NCBI RefSeq assembly: GCF_023091745.1
Contig: NC_068910.1
Location: 36,195,272 to 36,259,271, forward strand
Direction of reading: 5' to 3'
Source of the DNA: Budorcas taxicolor
Taxonomy: Eukaryota; Chordata; Mammalia; Artiodactyla; Bovidae
DNA length: 64,000 nt
Shown here: in pieces, positions 54,679-64,000 of the stretch
How positions within the stretch are numbered: the first letter of the stretch is position 1
Layout: each line of letters opens with the position of its first letter
Notes under the pieces: model-generated
Databases searched by the model: none
What the model was told of the DNA's origin: nothing
What the model saw: the letters and a program-made list of their open reading frames with translations, nothing else
Made by a program: the position numbers and the translations under genes

Positions 54679-54856
54679 CTTGGTCCCCACGCCAAGAAAT
54701 TTACTTGCGGCCCTGGGAACTGGATGCACTAATCCACTTAAATTACGGTTGGGTTCAGCTTTAATTGAAGCACAAAGGCTAGTCCACCCAAATTTAAGTG
54801 GATTAGCATATCCAATTCCCAGGATCACAAGCAAGTTTCAGGACATGGAATCCAAG
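54679..54856. repeat. Long imperfect inverted repeat (hairpin), 66-bp arms, 46-base loop
   Basis: The left arm 54679-54744 and right arm 54791-54856 are reverse complements at about 50 of 66 positions. The inner 48 bp (54697-54744 against 54791-54838) match at 39 of 48, and all nine differences are transitions. The innermost 16 bp ('ctaatccacttaaatt' / 'aatttaagtggattag') are perfect. I do not recognise the sequence as any known SINE, LINE or LTR. It could be a palindromic DNA-transposon derivative, an old conserved hairpin-type repeat or an inverted local duplication. Confidence 0.85.
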
Positions 54857-55019
54857 TTGTTTTCAGAAGTTACCTTGTGGCACTGAGGATTTCAATTTAA
54901 ACACAAATGGATGCAGTTTAGTCTTCACATTAACCACAAGACACGGGATTTGTTTTCATAAATCATCCAAAATTATATGAGGCTGCACAATAGTTTAGTA
55001 CTTTCAGTTTCCCTGAGAT
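54857..55019. other. Unassigned sequence
   Basis: Nothing recognisable next to the hairpin. Confidence 0.4.
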
Positions 55020-55200
55020 TTATGTATCCATTCAGCAAGTACTTAGTCATCCTATAAGCCAGGAACTATGTTATTCACTAGGTTATAGCAACAGGTCCAA
55101 GGACCAAACTCTTCATTGTGTCCTACACAATTATCTCATTTAATTTTGACTGAAGCTTTTTTGGAGTAGGTATTTGTATTATTCAGTATTCTCACTGCAA
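55020..55200 (-). repeat. L2/MIR-like remnant
   Basis: 'tatccattcagcaagtactt', 'agccaggaactatgttattc' and 'actaggttatagcaacaggt' resemble the reversed L2 3' end. 'caattatctcatttaatttt' may be a following MIR-type block. Strongly diverged. Confidence 0.45.
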
Positions 55201-55373
55201 AACCAGACTCTAGATAAATCAAGCAGAGAGGAATTAATTAATAAGATGTTATGGAATTAACAGAATTAATAAGACCTACAAATTCCAGGTTAGAAAAGGA
55301 AGCAAGATATCTCCAGGGGCACAAGTGTAAGAACCCCTAAAGTCTCCTAGAAGCAATGACTGTTCAATGCCCC

Positions 55374-55742
55374 ATTCAGTTCAGTTCAGCCGCTCAGTCG
55401 TGTCTCTTTGTGATCCCATGAACTGCAACACACCAGGCCTCCCTGTCCATCACCAACTCCCAGGGTTTACCCAAACTCGTGTCCGTTGAGTCAGTGATGC
55501 CATCCAACCATTTCATCCTCTGCCATCCCCTTCTCATCCTGCTCTCAATCTTTCCCAGCATCAGGGACTTTTCAAAAGAATCAGCTCTTCACATTAGGTG
55601 GCCAAAGAACTGGAGTTTCAGCTTCAACATCAGTCCTTCCAAAGAACACCCAGGACTGATCTCTTTTAGGATGGACTGGTTGGATCTCCTTGCAGTCCAA
55701 GGGACTCTCAAGAGTCTTCTCTAACACCACAGTTCAAAAGCA
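55374..55742 (-). mobile_element. BovB 5'-truncated, with 10-bp target-site duplication
   Basis: Antisense BovB from the (gttca)n terminus through 'gccgctcagtcgtgtctctt' to 'accacagttcaaaagca'. 'tcaatgcccc' occurs at 55364-55373 and at 55743-55752. The remaining coding part (about 110 codons of the polyprotein C-terminus) has several substitutions and a deletion near the left end. Confidence 0.93.
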
Positions 55743-55903
55743 TCAATGCCCCTGTAGTGCTCCTTAAATGAATGCCTTACAACTTCCCAGATCCTTGGAT
55801 CAAGTGAAAAAAGTGAAAAGGTATTTGGTTAGCTAAGTCAAAGTCATGTGGTGGGGAAGACAGAAGAATCTGGCATCTTCATATTGTGTCGTGGAATAAG
55901 CAT

Positions 55904-56113
55904 AAGTGAAGTGAAGTTGCTCAGTCATGTCCGACTCTGTGACCCCATGGACTGTAGCCTACCAGGCTCCTCTGTCCATGGGATTTTCCAGGCAATAGTA
56001 CTGGAGTGGATTGCCATTTCCTTCTCCAGGGGATCTTTCCAACCAAGGGATCAAACCCAGGTATCCTGCATTGTAGACAAATACTTCACCGTCTGAGCCA
56101 CCAGGGAAGTCCT
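55904..56113 (-). mobile_element. Bov-tA SINE
   Basis: Antisense copy from 'aagtgaagtgaagttgctca' to the tRNA head 'gtctgagccaccagggaagt'. The body 'ccaggggatctttccaacca' is typical. No target-site duplication was identified. Confidence 0.94.
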
Positions 56114-56179
56114 ATTTTCTGCCAAAAAAACTCATACAGTCAAGTATTCCTTCAAACTGAGTGGGGATACTAATAGTAA

Positions 56180-56283
56180 AGAGATTTGTATACAGGCCAG
56201 TTCTGCTAATTGTCCATGCCATAATCAGTATCTCTATTTTATAGATAAAGAAACAGAAGTTCAGACAAAATAGTCATCAGTTC
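56180..56283 (-). repeat. MIR remnant, truncated beside BovB
   Basis: 'gtatctctattttatagata', 'aagaaacagaagttcagaca' match the reversed MIR core ('ccattttacagatgaggaaactgaggcacag'). The match stops at the BovB 3' end, so BovB probably inserted into it. Confidence 0.5.
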
Positions 56284-57628
56284 AGCTCAGTTCAGTTCAG
56301 TCGCTCAGTCGTGTCCGACTCTTTGCAAGCCCATGAATCGCAGCATGCCAGGCCTCCCTGTCCATCACCAACTCCTGGAGTTCACTCAGACTCACGTCCA
56401 TCGAGTCCGTGATGCCATCCAGCCATCTCACCCTCTGTCGTCCCCTCCTCCTCCTGCCCCCAATCCCTCCCAGCATCAGAGTCTTTTCCAATGAGTCAAC
56501 TCTTCGCATGAGGTGGCCAAAGTACTGGAGTTTCAGCTTTAGCATCATTCCTTCCAAAGAAATCCCAGGGCTGATCTCCTTCAGAATGGACTGATTGGAT
56601 CTCCTTGCAGTCCAAGGGACTCTCAAGAGTCTTCTCCAACACCACAGTTCAAATGCATCAATTCTTCGGCGCTCAGCTTTCTTCACAGTCCAACTCTCAC
56701 ATCCATACATGACCACTGGAAAAACTATAGCCTTGACTAGACGGACCTTAGTCGGCAAAGTAATATCTCTGCTTTTGAATATACTGTCTAGGTTGGTCAT
56801 AACTTTTCTTCCAAGGAGTAACCGTCTTTTAATTTCATGGCTGCAATCACTATCTGCAGTGATTTTGGAGCCCCCAAAATATAAAGTCTGACACTGTTTC
56901 CATTGTTTCCCCATCTATTTCCCATGAAGTGATGGGACCAGATGCCATGATCTTCATTTTCTGAATGTGGAGCTTTAAGCCAACTTTTTCACTCTCCTCT
57001 TTCACTTTCATCAAGAGGCTTTTTAGCTCCTCTTCACTTTCTGCCATAAGGGTGGTGTCATCTGCATATCTGAGGTTATTGATATTTCTCCCGGCAATCT
57101 GGATTCCAGCTTGTGCTTCTTCCAGCCCAGCATTTCTCATGATGTGCTCTGCATAGAAGTTAAATAGGCAGGGTGACAATATACAGCCTTGACGTACTCC
57201 TTTTCCTATTTGGAACCAGTCTGCTGTTCCATGTCCAGTTCTAACTGTTGCTTCCTGACCTGCATACAGATGTCTCAAGAGGCAGGTTAGGTGGTCTGGT
57301 ATTCCCATCTCTTTCAGAATTTTCCACAGTTTACTGTGATCCACACAGTCAAAGGCTTTGGCATAGTCAATAAAGCAGAAATACATGTTTTTCTAGAACT
57401 CCCTTGCTTTCCATGATCCAACAGATGTAGGCAATTTGATCTCTGGTTCCTCTGCCTTTTCCAAAACTAGCTTGAACATCAGGAAGTTCACGGTTCACGT
57501 ATTGCTGAAGCCTGGCTTGGAGAATTTTGAGCATTACTTAGCATGTGAGATGAATGCAATTGTGCAGTAGTTTGAGCACTCTTTGGCATTGCCTTTCTTT
57601 GGGATTGGAATGAAAACTGACCTTTTCC
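56284..57628 (-). mobile_element. BovB, longest copy, 5'-truncated
   Basis: Antisense from the (gttca)n terminus at 56284 to 'gggattggaatgaaaactga' at about 57628, roughly 1.35 kb of the element's 3' half. It lies head to head with the plus-strand BovB at 59173-60260, so the two form an inverted repeat of about 1.08 kb per arm. No target-site duplication was seen. Confidence 0.95.
56297..57386 (-). pseudogene. BovB reverse transcriptase and C-terminal region, one frameshift
   Basis: On the minus strand, frame 56850-57386 begins with CFIDYAKAFDCVDHSKLW, reverse transcriptase motif A with its aspartate. It continues through GVRQGCILSPCLFNFYAEH and NNLRYADDTTLMAESEEE, with the catalytic YADD intact, to GPITSWEIDG. 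A one-base insertion in the G-run near 56872 changes SDFIFLGSK to SDFIFWGLQ. The remaining 205 codons are read in frame 56297-56914 (MYGCESWTVKKAERRRID, FELWCWRRLLRVPWTARR, SLSELQELVMDREAW), open to the normal end. Thus only the frameshift separates two otherwise open parts. The N-terminal endonuclease is missing. More decayed BovB sequence extends to 57628. Confidence 0.93.
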
Positions 57629-58108
57629 TTCTAACTCTAATCAGCCAATTATATCATGTTGTGAGACTGATATATGATGTGTCTGAATTCCTGAGGTAGA
57701 TTTTATTTGTTTGGTGTCCTATATGTTTTGATTTAGTTTTTAATGTCTATGATTTAAGTCATAATGTAAAAATTTGTTGGATTCATAAAAGATGTCTTTG
57801 ACAAATTATCATTAATTTCATGTTTCTATGTAACTTTGCTTTATAGGGTTCCTCTAAAGTCTTATAAGTCATTGATAAGCAATAAGATTACCAAATATTT
57901 TGCATACTTAAATCTCAGTTGATCCACAACACATGAATTAAAACCACTATGGACACCACCTCTTGTGATAGCTAATTTTCAGAATTAAATCCAAAAATAC
58001 ATGTATACACTTTTTATTTAAGAATTGAGTATATGCAGCATTGTGACTGTGTGATGTTTATCAATACAGTAGCTTATTAGTTAGAGATATAGTTGTACAT
58101 AAAGAAAA
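57629..58108. other. Unassigned AT-rich sequence
   Basis: Nothing recognisable between BovB and the next SINE. Confidence 0.45.
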
Positions 58109-58120
58109 TCAACTCGTAAT

Positions 58121-58334
58121 GCTTCTGCTGCTTCGTCCCTATGTAGTGTCCAAGTCTTTTACAATCCCCTGGACTGTCACCCACAAGGATCCTCTGTCCA
58201 TGGGATTTTCCAGGCAAAGATACTGAAGTGGGTTGTCATTCCCTTCTCCAGGGGATCTTCCCAATCCAGGAATCCCATCCTGTGTCTCCTGTTGGCAGGC
58301 AGATTCTTTACCACTGAGCCACCTGGGAAGCCCC
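58121..58334 (-). mobile_element. Bov-tA SINE with 12-bp target-site duplication
   Basis: Antisense copy from 'gcttctgctgcttcgtccct' to the tRNA head 'gagccacctgggaagcccc'. 'tcaactcgtaat' (58109-58120) and 'tcaactcataat' (58335-58346) differ only by a CpG-type change. Confidence 0.94.
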
Positions 58335-58346
58335 TCAACTCATAAT

Positions 58347-58893
58347 AGGTTAAACAAAATAAACAAAAAATGATTAAAAATCGCTTTTTTGAATCATTTA
58401 GTCATATTGTGGAAGGAACCGATATGGAGCCGTCTTTAAGATGTCTTGGTGCACAGACTCCAATACTTCATCTTTTTTCTTCCCTTCATTCCCCTTCTGT
58501 CCCCTCCCACCTTTTCTTTATACTGTCTCTTTTCCCTAATAATGCATATTGGTCTCATTTCCCCAGGTCATCTGCTCCTAAGAGAATGGTCCCAGAGCAT
58601 TAGATAATTCTGGGGTTACATCCTAACAATCATGAGGACCAATGGTACCTTCCTCACCAACTTTATTTGACAATTTGACAATGGATTATATGCCACTCTC
58701 CAGATCAATTACACAGGTATGAGGACTCTTTCACTGAGCCTGGGTCACAGGTCAAAACTTATGGCCAAAGCTAGTATGATATTCCAAAGAAATGTAGAAG
58801 AAATAACCAAAACAGATAAGGTATCTGATCTCATCAGAGTCTGCAGTACTTATGCAAGACAAAATGTTAAGCAAATATCAATTACTATTAGCT
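58347..58893. other. Unassigned sequence
   Basis: No repeat or gene recognised. Confidence 0.4.
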
Positions 58894-58903
58894 AAAATTG
58901 AGA

Positions 58904-59124
58904 GGGGTTCCCCAATGGCTCAGCAGGTAGAAAATCCACCTGCAGTGCTAGAGACACAGGAGACACAAGTTCAAGTCCTGGGTGTAGAAAATCCCCTGGA
59001 GAAGGAACTGGTAACCACCAGTATTCTTGCCTGAAAAAACACCATGGACAGAGGAGCCTGGAAGGCTACAGGCCATGAAATTTCAAAGAGTTGGACATGA
59101 CTGAGCGACTAAGCAGCAAGCAGC
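58904..59124 (+). mobile_element. Bov-tA SINE with 10-bp target-site duplication
   Basis: Sense copy: 'ggggttccccaatggctcag', a duplicated 'gacacaggagacacaag' patch, 'aaaatcccctggagaaggaa', and the tail 'gactgagcgactaagcagca'. 'aaaattgaga' (58894-58903) and 'aaaactgaga' (59125-59134) differ at one base. Confidence 0.93.
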
Positions 59125-59172
59125 AAAACTGAGATAAGTGTTGCTCAAAAGAACTATTAGGGTACAAGAAAA

Positions 59173-60260
59173 GCTTTATTGACTATGCCAAAGCCTTTGA
59201 CTGTGTGGATCACAATAAACTGTGGAAAATTCTGAAAGAGATGGGAATACCAGACCACCTGACCTGCCTCTTGAGAAATGTATACGCAGGTCAGGAAGCA
59301 ACAGTTAGAACTGGACATGGAACAACAGACTGGTTCCAAATAGGAAAAGGAGTATGTCAAGGCTGTATATTGTCACCCTGCTTATTTAACTTCTATGCAG
59401 AGCACATCATGAGAAATGCTGGGCTGGAAGAAGCACAAGCTGGAATCCAGATTGCCGGGAGAAATATCAATAACCTCAGATATGCAGATGACACCACCCT
59501 TATGGCAGAAAGTGAAGAGGAACTAAAAAGCCTCTTGATGAAAGTGAAAGAGGAGGGTGAAAAAGTTGGTTTAAAGCTCCACATTCAGAAAACGAAGATC
59601 ATGGCATCTGGTCCCATCACTTCATGGGAAATAGATGGGGAAACAATGGAAACAGTGTCAGACTTTATTTTTTTGGGCTCCAAAATCACTGCAGATGGTG
59701 ACTGCAGCCATGAAATTAAAAGACACTTACTCCTTGGAAGAAAATTTATGACCAATCAAGATAGCATATTGAAAAGCAGAGACATTACTTTGCCAACAAA
59801 GGTCCATCTAGTCAAGGCTATGGTTTTTCCAGTAGTCATGTATGGATGTGAGAGTTGGACTGTGAAGAAAGCTGAGTGCCAAAGAATTGATGCTTTTGAA
59901 CTGTGGTGTTGGAGAAGACTCTTGAGAGTCCCTTGGACTGCAAGGAGATCCAACTAGTCCATTCTGAAGGAGATCAGCCCTGGGATTTCTTTGGAAGGAA
60001 TGATGCTAAAGCTGAAACTCCAGTACTTTGGCCACCTCATGCGAAGAGTTGACTCATTGGAAAAGCCTGATGCTGGGAGGGATTGGGGGCAGGAGGAGGA
60101 GGGGATGACCGAGGATGAGATGGCTGGATGGCATCACGGACTCGATGGACGTGAGTCTGAGTGAACTCTGGGAGTTGGTGATGGACAGGGAGGCCTGGCA
60201 TGCTGCGATTCATGGGCTTGCAAAGAGTCGGACACAACTGAGCAACTGAACTGAACTGAA
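59173..60260 (+). mobile_element. BovB 5'-truncated copy
   Basis: From 'gctttattgactatgccaaa' to the terminus 'aactgaactgaactgaaa', about 1.09 kb. It has lower divergence than the copies at 686, 3642 and 55374. It is the plus-strand partner of the inverted pair with 56284-57628. No target-site duplication is obvious. Confidence 0.95.
59175..60243 (+). pseudogene. BovB reverse transcriptase, best preserved frame, nonsense-terminated
   Basis: An open frame runs from the truncation point at 59175 (IDYAKAFDCVDHNKLW, motif A) through GVCQGCILSPCLFNFYAE and NNLRYADDTTLM (YADD intact) to VPWTARRSN, ending at TAG 59955-59957. In the other copies the next codon is CAG (SNQSILKEI), so this is a single C-to-T nonsense change. 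The same frame then continues with the normal residues. A small deletion near 60065 ('aaaagcctgatgctggg') shifts the final part. The element lacks its endonuclease domain and promoter and could not move even without the stop. Confidence 0.92.
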
Positions 60261-60710
60261 ACCATTTGATACACTAAAAAAATATATATATATTGAAGAA
60301 AGTGATACATAAGATGACATTCAGGAAATCATAGAAATTAACTAGATGAATTGGTAAGGTGTTCCCAGGCAGAGAGGAAAAAAGTTTAAAGTATACTGAT
60401 AGCCCTGAAATATGTCCTAGAGAATCCAAATTGAATGGATCCTGCATAAATTTTAATAAGATTATTTTAAACCTCTAAGAGTGTGTGGTAGTTTATATTT
60501 TATTTCCTTCAGTCATGTATTTTCTTAATTTAATTAGAGTCATTGAACAAGTGCTAACTTAGAATAAGATCAACTTTTAACACTGCAAATGCTGGGGGCC
60601 CATATATAACCAATTTCCCATCGAGGGACTTCCACTTACTCATTGTTACATGAAAAAGGTTGGACTGTACTAAAATTGACACACCTGTCAATGCAGAATA
60701 TTTAAAAGAT
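60261..60710. other. Unassigned sequence
   Basis: Contains a short (TA)n at 60280-60293. Otherwise nothing recognised. Confidence 0.4.
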
Positions 60711-60850
60711 GCAGATTCAGTCCCTGGGTGGTGAAGATCTCCTGGAGCAGGGCATGGCAACTTACTCCAGTATTCTTCCAGGGACAGAGGAGCCTGGCAG
60801 GCTACAGTCCATAGGGTTACAGAGTCAGACATGACTGAAGCAACTAAACA
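60711..60850 (+). mobile_element. Bov-tA SINE fragment with internal deletion
   Basis: Starts within the head at 'gcagattcagtccctgggtg', continues 'gtgaagatctcctggagcag' and 'ttactccagtattcttccag', then jumps to 'ggacagaggagcctggcagg' with about 15 bases missing. The 3' end 'gactgaagcaactaaacaca' is complete. Confidence 0.9.
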
Positions 60851-62316
60851 CATATGCATAAATGAGATGGAGGAAAAAAAAATTAACAGTCTTCTCATGA
60901 GAAAAAGCTCACTTGAAAAGACTACTTTGGTGAGTTACAAAAGGAAGGGGGTGAAAACTCCAAGGGATGTGCTCACAGGGAAAGAAGTTCCAAGATGTCT
61001 TCTAAAGAAAATCCGTCTGCTAAACTGTGGAGTCTAATATTTCTTATTGGGGGCTACTAGTTTGTCACCAAAGATGAACTGTTTGGCAAAATAAAATAGA
61101 AACTAAAACTGCAAATAGCCATGGTCTTCCAACTCCATTTGATTTCTAAACATATTCCAGGTTATCTTTTAAATAAATACTGAAGAAATATTTATTGCAT
61201 TTTGATTTGAAGGGTTGTCAAAGTATTAGGCTGTCTGGAAAACACTTAGGGTTGGTATAGTTATGAGTGCAGAAGGGCGCCTTTAGATTATTGAAGCTCC
61301 TGTTCCTGCACTTTACCTAAGGTAGAAGACAAAAGTGGGGCAAATCTTGATTCTCTTCAAATGTTTGCAAAGTGTTACTTTACCATCAGACTCCTAGATA
61401 TGTACACAAATTTGTGAGTTACCTGGTAAAGTGTAACATCATCTCCCAACCAAGAGAACATTGAGAAAGAATCTGATTCTGACAGCACAGAGAAGAGAAG
61501 GATGTGAGTTAGGGGCACTGAAGATCAAGAGCACCACCAACTGTGATCCTCAGAATGAAATCTGACAACTCGATGCAATAATATAGAGTCAGGAAAGCAA
61601 GAGGGCTGAAGGTATGATCAAACGTTTCTGAGTCACTGGAAGAGATAGAAGTGAAATGTCAATACTCATCTTTGTTAAAAGAGCAGTAGATTTGGTGAAT
61701 CTGCCTCTAATCAGAGGCAGTTGTAAATATCAATTTGTTCTATTATATGCATTCTGAAGAGGATCACATACAGACTAATTTGGTTGCTCACTGCAATGAA
61801 AAAGAATCATCACAATGCATTTTTAATTCAAATAGATCTCTTGTGAAATTATTCTCCAGAGATATAGGCTAATGACCCAAACTAAAACAGAATCTAGACC
61901 TAATTTTGAAATCAGTGAAAAACACTGAAGATTTCAGGCAACTTTATTTAGTGCCCGTTTTCTGTATAAATAGAGAAAAACAAGGTTATCCTTTCATGGT
62001 TTTGTTTGCCTGCTTTGTTTTAAAATTTGAAGGAAAGATTGAAATCTATTTGGAAAATATATATATACTTGATCCACAAAAGAACTTTACTTAGAGCTGT
62101 TTTCAGAAAATTATCTCTCAATTGTTGAAATATTCCAATCCTTCCCTCCAGAAGAGAATTATCTGCTAGGGAACTTTTTAGACTATTAGCAGACAGAGTG
62201 AAACTACTTTTACTTATCTTCAGCATAATTTTACTTTTGTGAAATAGAGATGACACCCTACCAATTTCACTGCAATCATATGGAAAATTGAGATAACAGA
62301 TTTTCAAGTCATCTCT
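60851..62316. other. Unassigned sequence
   Basis: About 1.5 kb without recognised genes or repeats. A (TA)n patch lies near 62059-62069. Confidence 0.45.
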
Positions 62317-62530
62317 TAGCCACCAGGTGGCTCAGATGGTAAAAGAGTCTGCCTGCAATGCAGGAGACCCAGGTTCAATCTGTGGGTCGGAACATCCCCT
62401 GGAGAAGGAAATGGCAACCCACTCTAGTACTCTTGCCTGAAGAATCCCATGGACAGAGGAGTCTGGCAGGCTATAGTACATGGGGTCGCAAAGAGTTGGA
62501 CACGATTGAGAGACTAACACTTTCACTTTT
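62317..62530 (+). mobile_element. Bov-tA SINE
   Basis: Sense copy: 'ttagccaccaggtggctcag', 'gcctgcaatgcaggagaccc', 'aggttcaatctgtgggtcgg', and the tail 'agactaacactttcactttt'. The head is slightly altered. No clear target-site duplication. Confidence 0.94.
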
Positions 62531-62644
62531 CATATATTTATTTGGGGAAAAGGTGTAAATTGTCCTTAAGATCAGTGAATGTATTTTTATATCTATCAAT
62601 ACTTTTGCTGTGCCCTGCATTGTATACATAATAAACCAATTCGT

Positions 62645-62738
62645 TTTGGGGGGCTGCACTGCCGTTGGCTTATGGAATCTCTTGAACAGAGGTGGAAAGA
62701 CCCAAATCCTAATCAGTAGACCACCAGGGAAGTCCCCA
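62645..62738 (-). mobile_element. CHR-type SINE head fragment
   Basis: Antisense 'gtagaccaccagggaagtcc' at the right edge and 'ggggggctgcactgccg' at the left match the tRNA-derived head and first body of CHR-type SINEs, with internal divergence. It is only about 95 bases long. Confidence 0.65.
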
Positions 62739-62881
62739 GAACCCTTGGTGAAGATAATGATCACCAGGAAGATGATACTGGTAATAATCATGATGATTAT
62801 CAAAATAAATATAAGCTAATGTTTGATAATCATTTTCTAAACTACAAAAAAGATGCAGTTTGTCATCAGTAATCATAGATT

Positions 62882-63094
62882 GGGCTTCCCTATCTATGAT
62901 AAAGAATCTGCCTGCAATGCAGGAAACACAAGTTCAATCCCTGGGTCAGGAAGATCCCCTGGAGAAGGCAATGGCAACGCACTCCAGTATTCTTGCCTGA
63001 AAAAAATCCCATGGACAGAGGAGCCTGGTGGGCTACAGTCCATGGGGTCACCAAAGAATTGGACAGGACTTAGTGACTAAACAACAACAACAGC
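62882..63094 (+). mobile_element. Bov-tA SINE with 8-bp target-site duplication
   Basis: Sense copy: 'gggcttccctatctatgata', 'gcctgcaatgcaggaaacac', 'gaagatcccctggagaaggc', and the tail 'gactaaacaacaacaacag'. 'catagatt' occurs at 62874-62881 and 63095-63102. Confidence 0.94.
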
Positions 63095-63109
63095 CATAGA
63101 TTATTGTAT

Positions 63110-63129
63110 GAATAATATTAATATTATTC
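63110..63129. repeat. Perfect 20-bp AT-rich palindrome
   Basis: 'gaataatattaatattattc' is its own reverse complement. It lies just beyond the target-site duplication of the preceding SINE. Confidence 0.9.
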
Positions 63130-63963
63130 ACATGCCTATGCAGCAATGTGAATTTCCTCCCCTCAATTTGCAAATGTTTTAAGATAAACATGTGCCACTG
63201 TAAGTTATTTATAGCAAAATATAAATGGAGAGTCATTAGCAATTTATCAATCTTAGTATTATTAAAGTTGTTAAAACAATCCAATGCAGACTTAAAAGCA
63301 ACTAAATCAGTTATATTCACAAGCCCAAAAATGTTGCCTTTAAAAACTTCATGTAAATGTTGGTTTTATTACCAAAAGTCAAAAGAAAAAACAGATTTTG
63401 CCTCTGAACATCATTATTAACAGTTTAGGAAGTAAAATAACTAGAATATGTTACATACAGAAGTCACAGTCATTTGAGTGTGCAATCTGTATTTTAGCAT
63501 CATTAATGTATTCACAGTGGGTGATGTTTGCCAAGGAATTACCAACTATAATTCCAATTATCAAGGAATTATCAAGGGGTCTCCAAAAGCTACCTGTGTG
63601 CTCCCCAGAAAAGAAAAAAGTGAAAAGGAAACAAAAAGTTCAAAATAAAATATTCTACCAAATGGAGTCAGAATGTCTCAAAGCACTATTTGTAACCAGA
63701 TAATCTGAGTTAAATACTTGAAAATGAATGCAGATGGCAGGACTGTGAATATTGCCAAGGCAGGAAACTTCTAACTGTAATGCTCTCACATTACTATTAT
63801 TTATATTTAAAAAATTGAAGTACTGTAAAGGCAGGTCTATTAACATACATGATTCCTCCATCCCACAAAGAACGTCTGTTGCTAAAAAAGTTTACCACAC
63901 AAGCCCTAATAAATGGACATAGATACAGATGAGTGAATGGAAGCCTGTGAACCTCTCAAAAAT
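63130..63963. other. Unassigned sequence
   Basis: No recognised gene or repeat. The frames of 68-101 codons here have no identifiable domain. Confidence 0.4.
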
Positions 63964-63999
63964 TCTAGCAAGCACAGGAAATCTAGCAAGCACAGGAAA
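63964..63999. repeat. Perfect 18-bp tandem duplication at window end
   Basis: 'tctagcaagcacaggaaa' occurs twice in a row, at 63964-63981 and 63982-63999. The window ends one base later, so more copies could follow. Confidence 0.9.
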
Positions 64000-64000
64000 T

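Noticed and set aside
17459..63094. Regularly recurring similar segments as a CRISPR-like or novel repeat system
   Set aside because: The recurring text is Bov-tA and BovA2 SINEs, irregularly spaced, in both orientations, several with target-site duplications.

Overview
This window is ordinary mammalian intergenic or intronic DNA from a ruminant, almost certainly a bovid. The evidence is the repeat content. The ruminant tRNA-derived Bov-tA SINE, the dimeric BovA2 SINE, the RTE-clade LINE BovB and the young bovine-type L1 (L1_BT-like) all occur many times in both orientations. Older mammalian repeats (MIR, L2, old L1, LTR-like and Tigger-like remnants) lie between them in AT-rich DNA. I found no host protein-coding gene, exon chain, rRNA, tRNA gene or CRISPR array. 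Every long reading frame I could interpret belongs to a LINE or is a chance frame inside a SINE or low-complexity DNA.

Layout. 1-5 kb: an old tail repeat, two minus-strand BovB 3' ends, and two old L1 3' ends facing each other. 5,079-13,311: the centrepiece, a full-length plus-strand L1 flanked by a 13-bp target-site duplication with one mismatch. Its 5' UTR carries a 65-bp duplication, a (TA)n tract and three tandem units of about 146 bp. ORF1 and ORF2 are recognisable end to end but dead: nonsense and frameshift changes in both, the reverse transcriptase FADD motif changed to FADY, and a BovA2 SINE inside the last codons of ORF2. 14.3-15.2 kb: a plus-strand BovB with a 7-bp target-site duplication. 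15-44 kb: sparse DNA with scattered SINEs, MIRs, a CHR-type SINE, LTR-like elements (one splitting a MIR) and old L1 ends. 44.5-48.7 kb: nested L1s. A young truncated L1 and a BovA2 both sit in the reversed 5' region of an old L1, followed by a minus-strand L1_BT 3' half that itself holds a Bov-tA. 49.58-49.67 kb: an 88-bp L1 insertion with an internal inversion and a perfect 16-bp target-site duplication. 54.68-54.86 kb: an unexplained hairpin with 66-bp arms. 55.4-60.3 kb: a BovB cluster in which two copies of at least 1 kb face each other head to head. 60-64 kb: more SINEs, then unassigned sequence.

No genes here act together as a system. The history is layered retrotransposition: old L1, L2 and MIR first, then BovB, L1_BT and the SINEs. 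The SINEs depend on LINE machinery, and BovA2/Bov-tA share 3' sequence with BovB. The most useful items for a second look are the hairpin at 54,679-54,856, the micro-insertion at 49,582-49,669, the BovB inverted pair, and the 146-bp units in the L1 5' UTR. Family names come from my recognition of consensus sequence, not from a database search. Boundaries without a target-site duplication may be off by roughly 5-30 bases, more for ancient repeats.
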